Notes: a model not told the origin generated them from the sequence alone. A stretch of DNA of 43,945 nt from Bacillota bacterium (GCA_021324255.1 JAJPJL010000032.1:1-43945), one strand, 5' to 3'. Shown: positions 30,925 through 40,226, counted from the stretch's first letter. Translations and numbers: made by a program.

Positions 30925-32646
30925 CTACCAGCCCATCGCGTACCCGTTCCGGCGTGGATCGGCGCCGCCACGCAACCAGCCGTCCTCGCCGACGACGATG
31001 CCCTGGGCGCCGCCGACGCGGACCGACCAGTCCTCGAGCACCTCGAGCTGGTAGCCGCGCGACGCGAGCGCGCGGCGCACGTCCGCCGCGAACCGTCCCT
31101 CCAGCAGCAGCGTCTCCGGCGGCAGTGGATCGCCGACATCGTCCTTCCACCGGAAGCGCGGCGCGGCGATCGCGTCCTGGATGTTGCGCCCGTAGTCGAC
31201 GAGCCCCACGATCACCTGCGCGGTCGTCTGGGGGATGCTGTAGGATCCCGGCGTCCCGATCAAAAACGCGATGCGGCCGCCTCGCGCGGCGTGGGCCGGC
31301 CCCAGCGGATCGATCCCGAAGGAGTGTGTGGGCGCCACCGGCACGCCGTGCAAGGAGAAACCGTGGACGGGCGACGACGGCGATTCGCGGCGCTTGTCGG
31401 GCGCGATGACCTTGGCGTCGCCCGGAACGAGCGTACACCAGTGGTGGCCGTTGTTCATCGTGATCCCGGTATCGCCGATGACGACCCCGGACCCGTAGCC
31501 GCTGCCGATCGTCTGGGTGATGTTGACGGCAAGGCCGCTCGCGTCGGCCGCGGCGAGGTGCGTCGTGGAACGCTCCGGGGCCTTCCGGGCGCGCCGCGCC
31601 GGCGCCCGCCGCCGCGAGGCGCGGCCGCGCGCCGCGTCGAGCCGCCGGTGCACCTCGGCGCGCAACTCGTCGATCCGCTCGTCCGACAGCATCCACGAGA
31701 TCGGCACGTCGACGAACGCGGGGTCCGCGACGTGGGCGGCCGCGTCCATCCGTGCCAGCCGGATGGCCTCGGCCGTCGCCGCCAGGTTGTCGGCCCCGAG
31801 TGGATCCCCGTCGCCGAGCGCGAACGCCTCGAGAATGCGCAGCGTCTGCAGCACCTGCACGGCGCTGCTCGGCGGCGGGGTGGTGCGAATCTGATAGCCG
31901 CGGTACGATGCGACGATCGGATCCTCCCAGCGGATGCTATCGGGGTAGGACCGCAAATCCTCGGCCGTGATGAGTCCGCCGTGCTCGCGGAAGTACGCGG
32001 CGATCGTCTCCCCGACGCGGCCGTGGTAGAAGCTCATCCAGCCCTCGGACGCGAGGGTGCGCAGGGTCGCGGCCAGCCCGGGCTGCCGGAGTATCTCACC
32101 CGGCTCATAGGGCCGCCCGTCCTTGAGAAAGGTGCGCGCCGCGTCCGGGCGCGGGGTGAGCCGGGCCACGGTTTGCGCCGTGCGCACGTGGTCGAAGTAG
32201 GTGACGGGCGAGCCCTGCTCGGCGAGCTCGATCGCCGGCTCGAGCACCTCGGCCAGCGGGAGGTGTCCATATTCGCCGTGGAGGCGCGCCCAGCCGGCGA
32301 CGTTCCCGGGCACCATCGGCGCGAGGATCCCGAGGTCTTGCGTCCGCTCGTCGAACAAATCGGGGCGGGCGGTGCGCGGGCTCCGCCCCATGAAATTGAG
32401 CGTGCGCGTCTCCCCGCCCGGGAGCGACAACACCGCGATGCCGATCCCGCCCGCGGAGGAGAAATACGGCTCGACGACCGTGACCGCCACGGCGGTCGCG
32501 ATCGCCGCATCCACTGCGTTGCCGCCCGCGGCGAACATCCGGAGGCCGGCCTGCGTGGCCAGGGGATTGGCCGATGCCACCATGCCCCGGCGCCCCATCG
32601 CGACAGGTCGAGGCCCGAACTCAGATGCGCCGCCGGCGTGTGCCAC
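30925..32646 (-). CDS. Gamma-glutamyltransferase-family protein (Ntn hydrolase)
   Basis: A 573-residue gamma-glutamyltranspeptidase. Early block GMVASANPLATQAGLRMFAAG, GGIGIAVLSLPGG, MVPGNVAGWARLHGEYG. The autocatalytic nucleophile is Thr361 in ERSTTHLAAADASGLAVN, and the late block is MNNGHHW then GTPGSYSIPQTTAQV. The proenzyme should cut itself before Thr361 and then hydrolyse or transfer gamma-glutamyl or a similar acyl group. No signal peptide is found from the chosen GTG (32646), which has GGAGGTG in place, so a cytoplasmic, YwrD-like member is suggested. The linker before Thr (RASRRRAPARRARKAP) is unusually basic. Upstream in-frame codons lack family features. Confidence 0.9.
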   Translation of the reverse strand: MAHAGGASEFGPRPVAMGRRGMVASANPLATQAGLRMFAAGGNAVDAAIATAVAVTVVEPYFSSAGGIGIAVLSLPGGETRTLNFMGRSPRTARPDLFDERTQDLGILAPMVPGNVAGWARLHGEYGHLPLAEVLEPAIELAEQGSPVTYFDHVRTAQTVARLTPRPDAARTFLKDGRPYEPGEILRQPGLAATLRTLASEGWMSFYHGRVGETIAAYFREHGGLITAEDLRSYPDSIRWEDPIVASYRGYQIRTTPPPSSAVQVLQTLRILEAFALGDGDPLGADNLAATAEAIRLARMDAAAHVADPAFVDVPISWMLSDERIDELRAEVHRRLDAARGRASRRRAPARRARKAPERSTTHLAAADASGLAVNITQTIGSGYGSGVVIGDTGITMNNGHHWCTLVPGDAKVIAPDKRRESPSSPVHGFSLHGVPVAPTHSFGIDPLGPAHAARGGRIAFLIGTPGSYSIPQTTAQVIVGLVDYGRNIQDAIAAPRFRWKDDVGDPLPPETLLLEGRFAADVRRALASRGYQLEVLEDWSVRVGGAQGIVVGEDGWLRGGADPRRNGYAMGW

Positions 32647-32800
32647 GCTGCACCTCCATGAAGTTCTGCGCCGAGCGCCGCGAGAGCTGCGCCCGGCCCC
32701 GTGCGAGGTTCTACGCTGCGCGGAGGTTTCCCTCGGCGCCGCGCGGGGGGAGTTGCGCGCTGCCGTGCGGAAGATACGTCGACGAACAGTCGGTGACCGT

Positions 32801-32829
32801 TTGACACCCTGTGGCATTCCGGAGATAAT
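32801..32829 (+). promoter_or_regulatory. Near-consensus sigma-70 promoter for the lipid-kinase cassette
   Basis: TTGACA at 32801-32806 (perfect -35), a 17-bp spacer and GATAAT at 32824-32829 (5/6 to TATAAT). It stands 65 bp before the start of the lipid kinase, whose AAGGAG ribosome site is at 32881-32886. Such a good match is rare in DNA this GC-rich, so it is probably the start of the three-gene transcript. Confidence 0.75.
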
Positions 32830-32893
32830 GGAGCGGTTACGCACACCCATTCCCGACGCAACCGCACATCGGATCCCATGAAGGAGTGATGGG

Positions 32894-33865
32894 ATGCCGG
32901 CGACTTTGATCGTCGCGAACCTCCGGTCCGGCGGCGGACGCGCGAGGGACGCGCTCCCGCTTGTCACGAGCGCGCTCCGGCGCGCCGGCCGCGTCTATGA
33001 TCTCGTGGTGGCCCCCACCGCGGAGGCGACGGCGCAACTCCTGTCCGCCTCGCTGCGGCGGGACGGGACAAGATTCGACCGGGTCGTCGTGCTCGGCGGC
33101 GACGGCACGATCAACGGTGCGGTCAACGGCATCTTGAACAGCGGTTCGACCCTACCGCTTGGCATCGTCCCCTGCGGCACCGGCAACGAGGTGGTCCGCT
33201 CGCTCGGCATTCCCAAAGATCCGGACAAGGCCGTGCGAATCCTGTCGCAGGGCCGCGAATGCGCGATCGACGTCGGCGTGGTGAACGGCCGTCACTTTCT
33301 CCACATCTTCGGGCTTGGCGCCGACGTACAGGTCGTCAAGATGGTAAACACCCTCCGCGCCCGGTACCGGCTGGCCCGGAATCGCTCGGTGTACTATGTG
33401 GCGGCGCTGCTCCTGCTCTCCTCGGGCTTCGACCCCTTCGCCGCGGAGATCGAAGTCGGCGACGAGGTCTTCCGCGGCAAGACGCTCATGATCGCCGCGG
33501 CCAACGGGCGGATGTACGGCGAGCGGCTGCAGGCGCTGCCCGCGCCGAGCCTCTCCGACGGGTTGCTGGACCTCTACCTGCTGCAAGATCTCGGCGGGCG
33601 GCGGCTGCGCAAGACCGCGCGGCTGCTGCGCCGTCTGCCCGTCCCCGAGCTCAGCGTGCAGCGCTGTCCCGAGGTGACGATTCGCCTGGATCAACGGCGC
33701 GAGGCGCAGGTCGACGGGAGCCTGCTCGGCCCCACCTACACGTTTCACCTGTCGCTCCTGCCGCGCCGCATCCGGGTCATCCACCCCGCGCCCCCGGCGC
33801 TGGCGGGCACGGCGCGCCACCGGGGGGAACCCGTCCGAGCCGGAGAGAGCAGCCCGCGCTGGTGA
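32894..33865 (+). CDS. Diacylglycerol/lipid kinase (DgkB/YegS family)
   Basis: A 323-residue soluble lipid kinase. ATP/lipid motif VVVLGGDGTINGAVNGIL (GGDGT at 68-72), LGIVPCGTGNEVVRSLGIP (GTGN at 95-98), then GLGADVQVV and the C-terminal strand block EAQVDGSLLG. It phosphorylates diacylglycerol or a related lipid alcohol with ATP at the membrane surface. The ATG has AAGGAG 7 bp before it and a strong promoter upstream. It overlaps the next gene by 4 bp. The ~30-residue C-terminal tail is low-complexity. Confidence 0.92.
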   Translation: MPATLIVANLRSGGGRARDALPLVTSALRRAGRVYDLVVAPTAEATAQLLSASLRRDGTRFDRVVVLGGDGTINGAVNGILNSGSTLPLGIVPCGTGNEVVRSLGIPKDPDKAVRILSQGRECAIDVGVVNGRHFLHIFGLGADVQVVKMVNTLRARYRLARNRSVYYVAALLLLSSGFDPFAAEIEVGDEVFRGKTLMIAAANGRMYGERLQALPAPSLSDGLLDLYLLQDLGGRRLRKTARLLRRLPVPELSVQRCPEVTIRLDQRREAQVDGSLLGPTYTFHLSLLPRRIRVIHPAPPALAGTARHRGEPVRAGESSPRW

Positions 33866-35040
33866 CCCGGATGCGTCTCTCGATCCTGTCCTGCAACTAC
33901 GGCGGCGGGCACAAGCGCGTCGGCGAGGCGATCGCCGCGGAATGGGAGGCCCATACCGGCGGCCGGGCGGAGATCGTGGATTACTTCGCGCGCTTCGTCC
34001 ACCCGGTGTTCGACGCCGTGACGAAGTTCTCGTACATTCAGAGCGTGCGCCGGGCGCCGATGATGTACGGCATGTTCTACAAGGTGACCGGCGACATTCG
34101 CCCCGACTCCCTGGTGCAGCGCGCCATCAACCGCATGGGGATGGAACGCCTGGACCGATACCTCGGGGACGAGCGCCCCGACGTCGTCTGCTGCGTGCAC
34201 TGCACGCCCGCGGGGACGATGTCGGATCTCAAAATCGCGGGCCGCACGGCGGTTCCCTGTCTCACGGTGATCACAGACTACGTCACCCACAGCCAGTGGA
34301 TCCACCCGCGCGTCGAGCGCTACTGCGTACCCAACGCGCTCGTGCGGGACGGATTGATCGAGCGCGGCATCGCGCCGGAATCGATCGCCGTCACGGGATT
34401 GCCGATCGAGCGCAAGTTTACGCGGCCGCTGGACCGCCGGGCGCTCATGGCGAAGTTCGGGCTCGTCCCGGACGTGCCCGTGATGCTCGTCATGGCCGGC
34501 GCCTACGCCATGCTCGGCGGGGTCGGCGACGTGGTCCGGGTCCTGGCGCGCTTCCCGCGGCCGCTGCAAGGGCTCGTGGTGTGCGGGTACGATCGCCGCC
34601 TCGAGGAGCAGGTGCGGGCGCGAACGGCCCGATCGCCCCACCCGTTTCAGGTCTTCGGCTACGTGGACAACGTGGAAGAGCTGATGACGGTCAGCGACCT
34701 GCTCATCACGAAGGCCGGCGGCGTCACGGTCAGCGAGGCGCTCGAGAAGCGGCTGCCGATGCTGATCTACCGGCCCATCCCCGGCCAGGAGGAAGGCAAC
34801 ACCCGCTTCTTGCTCGACCGCGGGGCCGCGCTCGCGGCGAAGGGGCCGGCCGACCTCCATGCCGCCCTGGAGGGCCTCCTGCGCCTGCCGGAGCGCCTCG
34901 CCGCGATGAAGCGCGCCGCGGCGCACCTCGCCCGCCCGGACGCCGCGTCCGCGGTCGTACGGCACCTCGTCGCGCTCACCGGCCGCCGGGCGGAGGCGAT
35001 CGGCGAACCCGTCCCCGTGGTCCCGTCCATCACGCCCTGA
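33862..35040 (+). CDS. UgtP/MGDG-synthase-like glycosyltransferase (GT28)
   Basis: A 392-residue GT-B enzyme. N-terminal MGDG-synthase-like domain: LSILSCNYGGGHKRVGEAIA, VDYFARFVHPVFDAVTKFSY, VVCCVHCTPAGTMSDL, ITDYVTHSQWIHPRVERYCV. C-terminal nucleotide-sugar domain: VFGYVDNVEELMTVSDLLIT, KAGGVTVSEAL, IPGQEEGN. This pattern is that of enzymes that glycosylate diacylglycerol (UgtP/YpfP, MGDG synthase), consistent with the lipid kinase directly upstream. GTG 33862 overlaps the kinase stop (GTGA); ATG 33871 is an alternative. Its own stop overlaps the following MFS start (TGATG). The sugar donor is not readable. Confidence 0.85.
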   Translation: MTRMRLSILSCNYGGGHKRVGEAIAAEWEAHTGGRAEIVDYFARFVHPVFDAVTKFSYIQSVRRAPMMYGMFYKVTGDIRPDSLVQRAINRMGMERLDRYLGDERPDVVCCVHCTPAGTMSDLKIAGRTAVPCLTVITDYVTHSQWIHPRVERYCVPNALVRDGLIERGIAPESIAVTGLPIERKFTRPLDRRALMAKFGLVPDVPVMLVMAGAYAMLGGVGDVVRVLARFPRPLQGLVVCGYDRRLEEQVRARTARSPHPFQVFGYVDNVEELMTVSDLLITKAGGVTVSEALEKRLPMLIYRPIPGQEEGNTRFLLDRGAALAAKGPADLHAALEGLLRLPERLAAMKRAAAHLARPDAASAVVRHLVALTGRRAEAIGEPVPVVPSITP

Positions 35041-36191
35041 TGCTGCGCAGCGAGACCGGGCTCCTGGCGGTCTCCATCGCGCTCGTGGAATTCGTTCACG
35101 GGGCGTTGCTGTTCGTGCTTCTTCCCACGATCCTGACGCAGCGGTTCGGCTGGGCCATGGGCACCACGGGAGCCGCCGTGTCCACGTACTTCTTTGCCGA
35201 AGTGGCGTTGAAGCTCGTCGCCGGGTGGATGGTCGACCGCATGGGGACACGGAAGATGCTGCTCTACGGGTTTTGGCTGTACTTCGCGTCGTTCGTGGCG
35301 CTCCTCACGTCCCGCAGCACGTGGCAGGTGTTCATTGCGCTGGCCGTGATGGGGGCCGCGGCCTCGCCGTTGTGGCCGGCGGCCCTGACGCGGGTGACCA
35401 AGGGCGCCGGTTCCGCGATGGGCGGGGTCCTCGGCCGGGTCTTCTCCGTGTGGTTTCTGGGCGGCGGGGCCGGGATCGGCCTGGCCACGCTCATCAGCCG
35501 CGCGGCGCACCCGATCTCCCTCGGCGTGTTCGTGGTCCCACTGCTCGCCGCCGCGCTGCTCGGCCTCCGCCTGCCGAGGGTGGAAACCGAGACGCCGCTG
35601 GCCCGGGTGTCGCCGGGCCAACTCGTTCCCTCGGTCGTGCGGGCGCTCGCCGCGCTCGCCACCAGCCTCGTACCGCAGATCATCGCCGCCGGCGTGCTCA
35701 TCCCCATCATCGTTCCCTACCTCGAGTTCGTGCGCGGGCTCGACGAACGGGAGCTGTTTTTGCTACTGATTCTCGGCCCCGGCAGCGCGCTCGTGCTGAT
35801 GGAGCGGGCCGGTCACATCGGGGACCGCTTCGGCCGGCAGCGGACGTACAGCCTCGGCCTCGGGAGTGTCGCGTTGTTGCTGTTGCTGCTGCCGTTCTGC
35901 CGCGAGCTGTGGCAGTTGGTCCTGGACTTCATCGGCATCGGCGTCGCCTACGCGTTCGTCCTCCCGGCCTGGAACAGCATCATGCTCCGCCTGCTGCCGG
36001 ACGAGGTCCGCGGCGCCGGGCTCGGCGTGGCGATGACGATCGAGGGGATGGGCGGGGTGATCGGGCCGCTCGTCGGCGGCGCCCTGTGGCAATGGGCGAA
36101 CCCCTCCTCGCCGTTCTACGTGAGCGGCGGGCTTCTGCTCATCGCCGCCGGCACGTCCGCGCGGTGGCGCTCCGATCTGGTCGAGGGCTGA
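35040..36191 (+). CDS. MFS transporter, possible glycolipid flippase (LtaA-like role)
   Basis: A 383-residue major facilitator protein with about 11-12 helices. First half: GLLAVSIALVEFVHGALLFV, FFAEVALKLVAGWMVDRMGTRKML (the loop 2-3 MFS motif), AAASPLWPAAL. Second half: ERAGHIGDRFGRQR (loop 8-9 motif), FIGIGVAYAFVLPAWNS, EGMGGVIGPLVGG. Its ATG overlaps the stop of the glycolipid glycosyltransferase, so they are made together. In Staphylococcus the ypfP-ltaA pair has the same make-then-flip logic, with an MFS flippase for diglucosyl-diacylglycerol. Assignment of that role here is an inference from order, not from a diagnostic residue. Confidence 0.75.
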   Translation: MLRSETGLLAVSIALVEFVHGALLFVLLPTILTQRFGWAMGTTGAAVSTYFFAEVALKLVAGWMVDRMGTRKMLLYGFWLYFASFVALLTSRSTWQVFIALAVMGAAASPLWPAALTRVTKGAGSAMGGVLGRVFSVWFLGGGAGIGLATLISRAAHPISLGVFVVPLLAAALLGLRLPRVETETPLARVSPGQLVPSVVRALAALATSLVPQIIAAGVLIPIIVPYLEFVRGLDERELFLLLILGPGSALVLMERAGHIGDRFGRQRTYSLGLGSVALLLLLLPFCRELWQLVLDFIGIGVAYAFVLPAWNSIMLRLLPDEVRGAGLGVAMTIEGMGGVIGPLVGGALWQWANPSSPFYVSGGLLLIAAGTSARWRSDLVEG

Positions 36192-36231
36192 TCACGGCGC
36201 CCCCCCGCGGACGCACAGGAGGATCTTCTAC

Positions 36232-37578
36232 ATGATCAACGCAGCCGCCTTCGCCCGCGGCCGGGTCCACTACGGCTGGATCGTGGTGGCCGTCACGTTT
36301 CTCGTGCTGCTCGTGGCCGCGGGGATCCGATCCACGCCGGGCGTCCTCATTGTTCCGCTGGAGCGCGAGTTCGGGTGGAGCCGCGCGGCGATCTCCCTGG
36401 CCGTCTCGATCAACCTGCTGCTCTACGGGCTGCTGGGACCCTTTGCCGCGGCGCTCATGGACCGGTTCGGGGCCCGCCGCATCACCCTCGCCGCGCTCAG
36501 CGTGCTCGCGGTCGGCGTGGGCCTGACGACGTTCATGCGCACGCCGTGGCAGCTCGATCTGCTGTGGGGCCTCGTCGTCGGCGTGGGCTCGGGGTCGACG
36601 GCCACGGTGCTGGGCGCGTGGATCAGCAATCGCTGGTTCGACCGGCAGCGCGGCCTGGTCATGGGGGTGCTGACGGCGAGCACGGCGACCGGTCAGCTCG
36701 TGTTTCTCCCCATCCTGGCGCGCATCGTGGTCACGTCCGGGTGGAGAGCCGCGGCGCTCGTGATCGCTGCCGCGGCGGTGTGCGCCGTGCCGCTCGTGGC
36801 CGTCTTCATGCGGAACGATCCACGCGAGGTGGCCCTCCGGCCGTTCGGCGCGCCGAGCGGCGGGCCGGAGCCGCCGCGGCCGCCGGCCCGCGCCGCGGGC
36901 GCCGCGATTCAGGGACTGGCGGCCGGCTTACGGTCCCGGGATTTCTGGCTGCTCGCCGGCACCTTTTACATCTGCGGGGCCAGCACCAACGGGTTGATCG
37001 GCACGCATTTCATCCCGGCGTGCACGGAGTTCGGAATTCCCGAGGTCACGGCGGCCGGCTTGCTGGCGTCCATGGGCGTCTTCGACCTCCTGGGGACGAC
37101 GGTCTCCGGCTGGCTCTCGGACCGGTGGAACAACCGCTATCTCTTGTGCTGGTACTACGGCCTTCGCGGCCTGTCGCTGATCTTCTTGCCGGTCGCGTTC
37201 GGTGCGCAACTCCTCTTCCTGCCCGCCGCCGCGCCGTCCTTCGGGCCGAGGTTCGCCGGGCTGGTGGTGTTTGCGGTATTCTACGGTCTCGACTGGGTTG
37301 CCACGGTACCGCCGACCGTGCGACTCACCGCTGATCTGTTCGGCAAGGAAAACGCGGCCCTGATGTTCGGATGGATCTTCGCGGCCCACCAGCTGGGGGC
37401 GGCGACCGCCGCGTTCGGTGCGGGCCTGGTGCATATGTGGCTGGGCAGTTACCCGGTAGCCTTCGTCACATCGGGCGCGCTGTGCTTGTGCGCGGCCGGG
37501 CTCGTGCTCCGCATCGGCTATCCGGGCGCCCGACCGGCCGCGCCGCTCCGGCCGGTCCAGGCCGGCGCCACTGCGTGA
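36232..37578 (+). CDS. MFS transporter, monocarboxylate/oxalate-formate-antiporter-like
   Basis: A 448-residue MFS carrier with 12 predicted helices. VHYGWIVVAVTFLVLLVAAG, PLEREFGWSRAAISLAVSIN and GPFAAALMDRFGARRITLAA are the usual first-half signatures of the OFA/MCT group; GWLSDRWNNRYLL and DLFGKENAALMFGWIFAAHQ occur in the second half. A long Pro-rich central loop (GPEPPRPPARAAG) separates the halves. It probably moves an organic anion; the substrate is unknown. AGGAGG lies before the ATG. It follows the first MFS gene by 40 bp and may be read from the same promoter. Confidence 0.87.
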   Translation: MINAAAFARGRVHYGWIVVAVTFLVLLVAAGIRSTPGVLIVPLEREFGWSRAAISLAVSINLLLYGLLGPFAAALMDRFGARRITLAALSVLAVGVGLTTFMRTPWQLDLLWGLVVGVGSGSTATVLGAWISNRWFDRQRGLVMGVLTASTATGQLVFLPILARIVVTSGWRAAALVIAAAAVCAVPLVAVFMRNDPREVALRPFGAPSGGPEPPRPPARAAGAAIQGLAAGLRSRDFWLLAGTFYICGASTNGLIGTHFIPACTEFGIPEVTAAGLLASMGVFDLLGTTVSGWLSDRWNNRYLLCWYYGLRGLSLIFLPVAFGAQLLFLPAAAPSFGPRFAGLVVFAVFYGLDWVATVPPTVRLTADLFGKENAALMFGWIFAAHQLGAATAAFGAGLVHMWLGSYPVAFVTSGALCLCAAGLVLRIGYPGARPAAPLRPVQAGATA

Positions 37579-37672
37579 AGCCAACGCCAACGGGCCGCAC
37601 CCCGTGGGACCGCCGCAGGCTGCACGCCGGGGGAGGCCCGCGGCCGTCCCCGGCGTCCGAGCAGCGGTAGCG

Positions 37673-39127
37673 ATGCCGCGGTCGCTCGCCGCGCGTCAGC
37701 TCCCGGGCCGCCGCACGAAGATCGTCGCGACGATCGGCCCGGCCACGGAGAGTACGGCGATGCTGCGGCGGATGATCGCCGCCGGGATGGATGTCGCCCG
37801 GATCAACTTCTCGCACGGCACCCGCGCCGGGCACCGCGGCGTCATCGAGCGGCTGCGGCGCCTGGCGCGCGAGGCCGGCGCGCCGCTGGCGATCCTCCAG
37901 GACCTCCAGGGCCCAAAGATCCGCGTCGGGCGGCTCCCGCATCCCGTGCACCTGGCGCAGGGTGCGGAGGTGACGCTGACCCCGACCGCGACCGCCGGCG
38001 ACGCGCGGCGCATCCCGGTGGCGCTGCCGGGCCTTGCCCGCATCGCACGGCGGGGCCAGCGGATCCTGCTGCGCGACGGGACGATCGAGCTCGTGGTGGT
38101 GCGCCGCCGTGGGAACGACGTACACTGCCGCGTCGTGCGCGGCGGCACGCTCGGCGAGCACCAGGGCGTGAACCTCCCGGGAGTGCGCCTGCGCGGAGCC
38201 GCGCTGACGTCGAAAGACATCGCCGACCTGCGAGCCGGACTGCGCTACGGGGTGGATTATGTGGCGCTCAGCTTCGTGCGCGGCCCCGCGGACCTCCGGC
38301 ACGCGCGGCGCCTCCTGCGCCGGTGGGGCCGGTCTGTGCCGATCGTCGCCAAGTTGGAGCGTCCCGAAGCGATCGAGCACCTCGAGGAGATCGTGGCGGC
38401 GTCGGACGCCGTGATGGTGGCGCGCGGCGATCTCGGCGTGGAACTGCCGCCCGAGGAAGTCCCGCTGCTCCAGAAGCGCATTATCCGCGTCGCGAATGCG
38501 CACGGCGTGCCGGTCATCACCGCGACCCAGATGCTCGAATCCATGGTCCACCAACAACGGCCGACGCGCGCCGAGACCTCCGACGTGGCGAACGCGATCT
38601 TGGACGGCACCGACGCGGTCATGCTCTCGGCGGAGACGGCGGTGGGGCGCTTTCCGATCGAAGCCGTGCAGGTGATGGATCGGATCGCGCGCGCGACGGA
38701 GGCGGCGGGGCGTGCCGGCCGGGACGGCGCGCCCCCTCGCACCGTCCTGCAGGCGATCGGCAGCGCGACCCAGGGCCTGGCGGACCAACTCGGCGTCCGC
38801 CTGATCGTCGCGGTGACGTCCAGCGGACGCACGGCATGCGCCCTCGCCCAGCTGCGTCCCGCGGCGCCGGTGCTGGCCTGCACCGAGGACGAGCGCGTGG
38901 CGACGCGGCTCACGCTGTACCGGGGCGTCTGGCCGATCGTGCTCCCATTTGAGCGAACGGCCGACGCGATGGTCCGCGCGCTGGACCGCGAGCTGGTGCG
39001 CCGGCACCTGGCCCGTCCCGCCGATCCGGTGGTGCTCGTCGGCTCCGTGCCCCTCGTCGCACGGGGACGGACGAACTTCGTGCAATACCACCGGGTCCTG
39101 GGTCCCCGCGGCGGCGGCATGGAGTAA
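37673..39127 (+). CDS. pyk: Pyruvate kinase
   Basis: A 484-residue pyruvate kinase: TKIVATIGPATESTAMLRRM, ARINFSHGTRAGH, DLQGPKIRVG, SKDIADLRAGLRYGVDYVAL, VAKLERPEAIEHLEEI (catalytic Lys region), VMVARGDLGVELPPEEVPL, TATQMLESMVHQQRPTRAE and DAVMLSAETAVGRFPIEAV. It makes pyruvate and ATP from phosphoenolpyruvate and ADP. The C-terminal domain includes TSSGRTACALAQLRP and CTEDERVATRLTLYRGVWPI, as in family members. The extra C-terminal ~20 residues end GPRGGGME, without the PEP-utiliser domain some bacteria have. ATG 37673 is close to the first conserved strand; its ribosome site is weak. Confidence 0.95.
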   Translation: MPRSLAARQLPGRRTKIVATIGPATESTAMLRRMIAAGMDVARINFSHGTRAGHRGVIERLRRLAREAGAPLAILQDLQGPKIRVGRLPHPVHLAQGAEVTLTPTATAGDARRIPVALPGLARIARRGQRILLRDGTIELVVVRRRGNDVHCRVVRGGTLGEHQGVNLPGVRLRGAALTSKDIADLRAGLRYGVDYVALSFVRGPADLRHARRLLRRWGRSVPIVAKLERPEAIEHLEEIVAASDAVMVARGDLGVELPPEEVPLLQKRIIRVANAHGVPVITATQMLESMVHQQRPTRAETSDVANAILDGTDAVMLSAETAVGRFPIEAVQVMDRIARATEAAGRAGRDGAPPRTVLQAIGSATQGLADQLGVRLIVAVTSSGRTACALAQLRPAAPVLACTEDERVATRLTLYRGVWPIVLPFERTADAMVRALDRELVRRHLARPADPVVLVGSVPLVARGRTNFVQYHRVLGPRGGGME

Positions 39128-39268
39128 TCTGCCCGCGGCGGCTCCGCCCCGTGGCACCGGCGCTCCCCCGGACCGGCGAGGCGGCCGTCACCGGGACGCC
39201 GGGAAGAAGGGGAACGGCTCCGGCGTTGCAAAGGACGGCGGATCCTGTGCGCGCCGGGAGGTAACGGC

Positions 39269-40189
39269 ATGGCCGAAACACGCAAGGTCATCATCCTAGG
39301 ATCGGGGTCGGCGGGCCTCACCGCCGCCATCTACGCGGCCCGGGCGCAGCTCCGTCCGCTGGTCGTGGCCGGGAGCCAGCGCGGCGGCCAGCTCACGCTG
39401 ACCACGGATGTGGAGAACTTCCCCGGGTTCCCCAACGGCGTCCAGGGACCGGAGCTCATGGATCTGCTCCGGCAGCAGGCGGAGCGGTTCGAGGTCGAGT
39501 TCGTGGACGACGACGCGACCGCGGTCGACTTCGCCAGGCGGCCGTTTCGGGTGACGGTCCCGGGCCGCACGCTCGACGCGGAGGCCGTGATCATCGCGAC
39601 GGGCGCCGGGACGAACTGGCTGAACCTTCCGAACGAGCAGCGGTTGATCGGCCACGGCGTGTCGTCGTGCGCGCCGTGCGACGCGTTCTTCTTCCGGGGC
39701 AAGGAGGTCGCCGTCGTCGGCGGGGGCGACTCCGCGATGGAGGAGGCCCTGGTGCTCACCAAGTTTGCCACGCGCGTGACGATCATTCACCGCCGCGACA
39801 AGTTCCGGGCGAGCAAGATCATGGCCGACCGCGCCCTTCATCACGACAAGGTGGGGGTGCGATGGAACACCGTGGTGGAGGACGTGCTCGGGGACGAGAC
39901 GGTGACCGGGTTGCGCCTCTACGACCGCGAGCGCCGCGCCCGCGAAGAGTTTCGCGTCGATGGCCTGTTCGTGGCCATCGGCCATCATCCGAACACCGAG
40001 CTGTTCCGCGGGCAGGTCGACCTCGACGAGCAGGGATACGTGCGGTTGCACCGGCACACCATGACCAGCGTCGCGGGCGTGTTTGCTGCGGGCGACGTGC
40101 ACGATCACCGTTACCGCCAGGCCGTGACCGCCGCCGGATGGGGCTGCATGGCGGCCATGGACGTGGAGCGCTACCTCGAGGGCCATTAG
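39269..40189 (+). CDS. trxB: Thioredoxin reductase-like NADPH/FAD protein
   Basis: A 306-residue low-Mr thioredoxin reductase. FAD motif ILGSGSAGLTAAIYAARAQL; GGQLTLTTDVENFPGFPNGV; redox pair Cys134/Cys137 in SSCAPCDAFFF (CAPC where Escherichia coli has CATC); NADPH motif VVGGGDSAMEEAL; HRRDKFRASKI; C-terminal AAGDVHDHRYRQAVTAAGWG. It transfers electrons from NADPH through FAD to a disulfide, normally thioredoxin. GGGAGGTAA precedes the ATG. The gene is between pyk and the debranching enzyme, 37 bp from the latter. Confidence 0.93.
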   Translation: MAETRKVIILGSGSAGLTAAIYAARAQLRPLVVAGSQRGGQLTLTTDVENFPGFPNGVQGPELMDLLRQQAERFEVEFVDDDATAVDFARRPFRVTVPGRTLDAEAVIIATGAGTNWLNLPNEQRLIGHGVSSCAPCDAFFFRGKEVAVVGGGDSAMEEALVLTKFATRVTIIHRRDKFRASKIMADRALHHDKVGVRWNTVVEDVLGDETVTGLRLYDRERRAREEFRVDGLFVAIGHHPNTELFRGQVDLDEQGYVRLHRHTMTSVAGVFAAGDVHDHRYRQAVTAAGWGCMAAMDVERYLEGH

Positions 40190-40226
40190 CGAGGGGCGTG
40201 GAGCAGCGCGGCAGGCGGCGCCCCGC

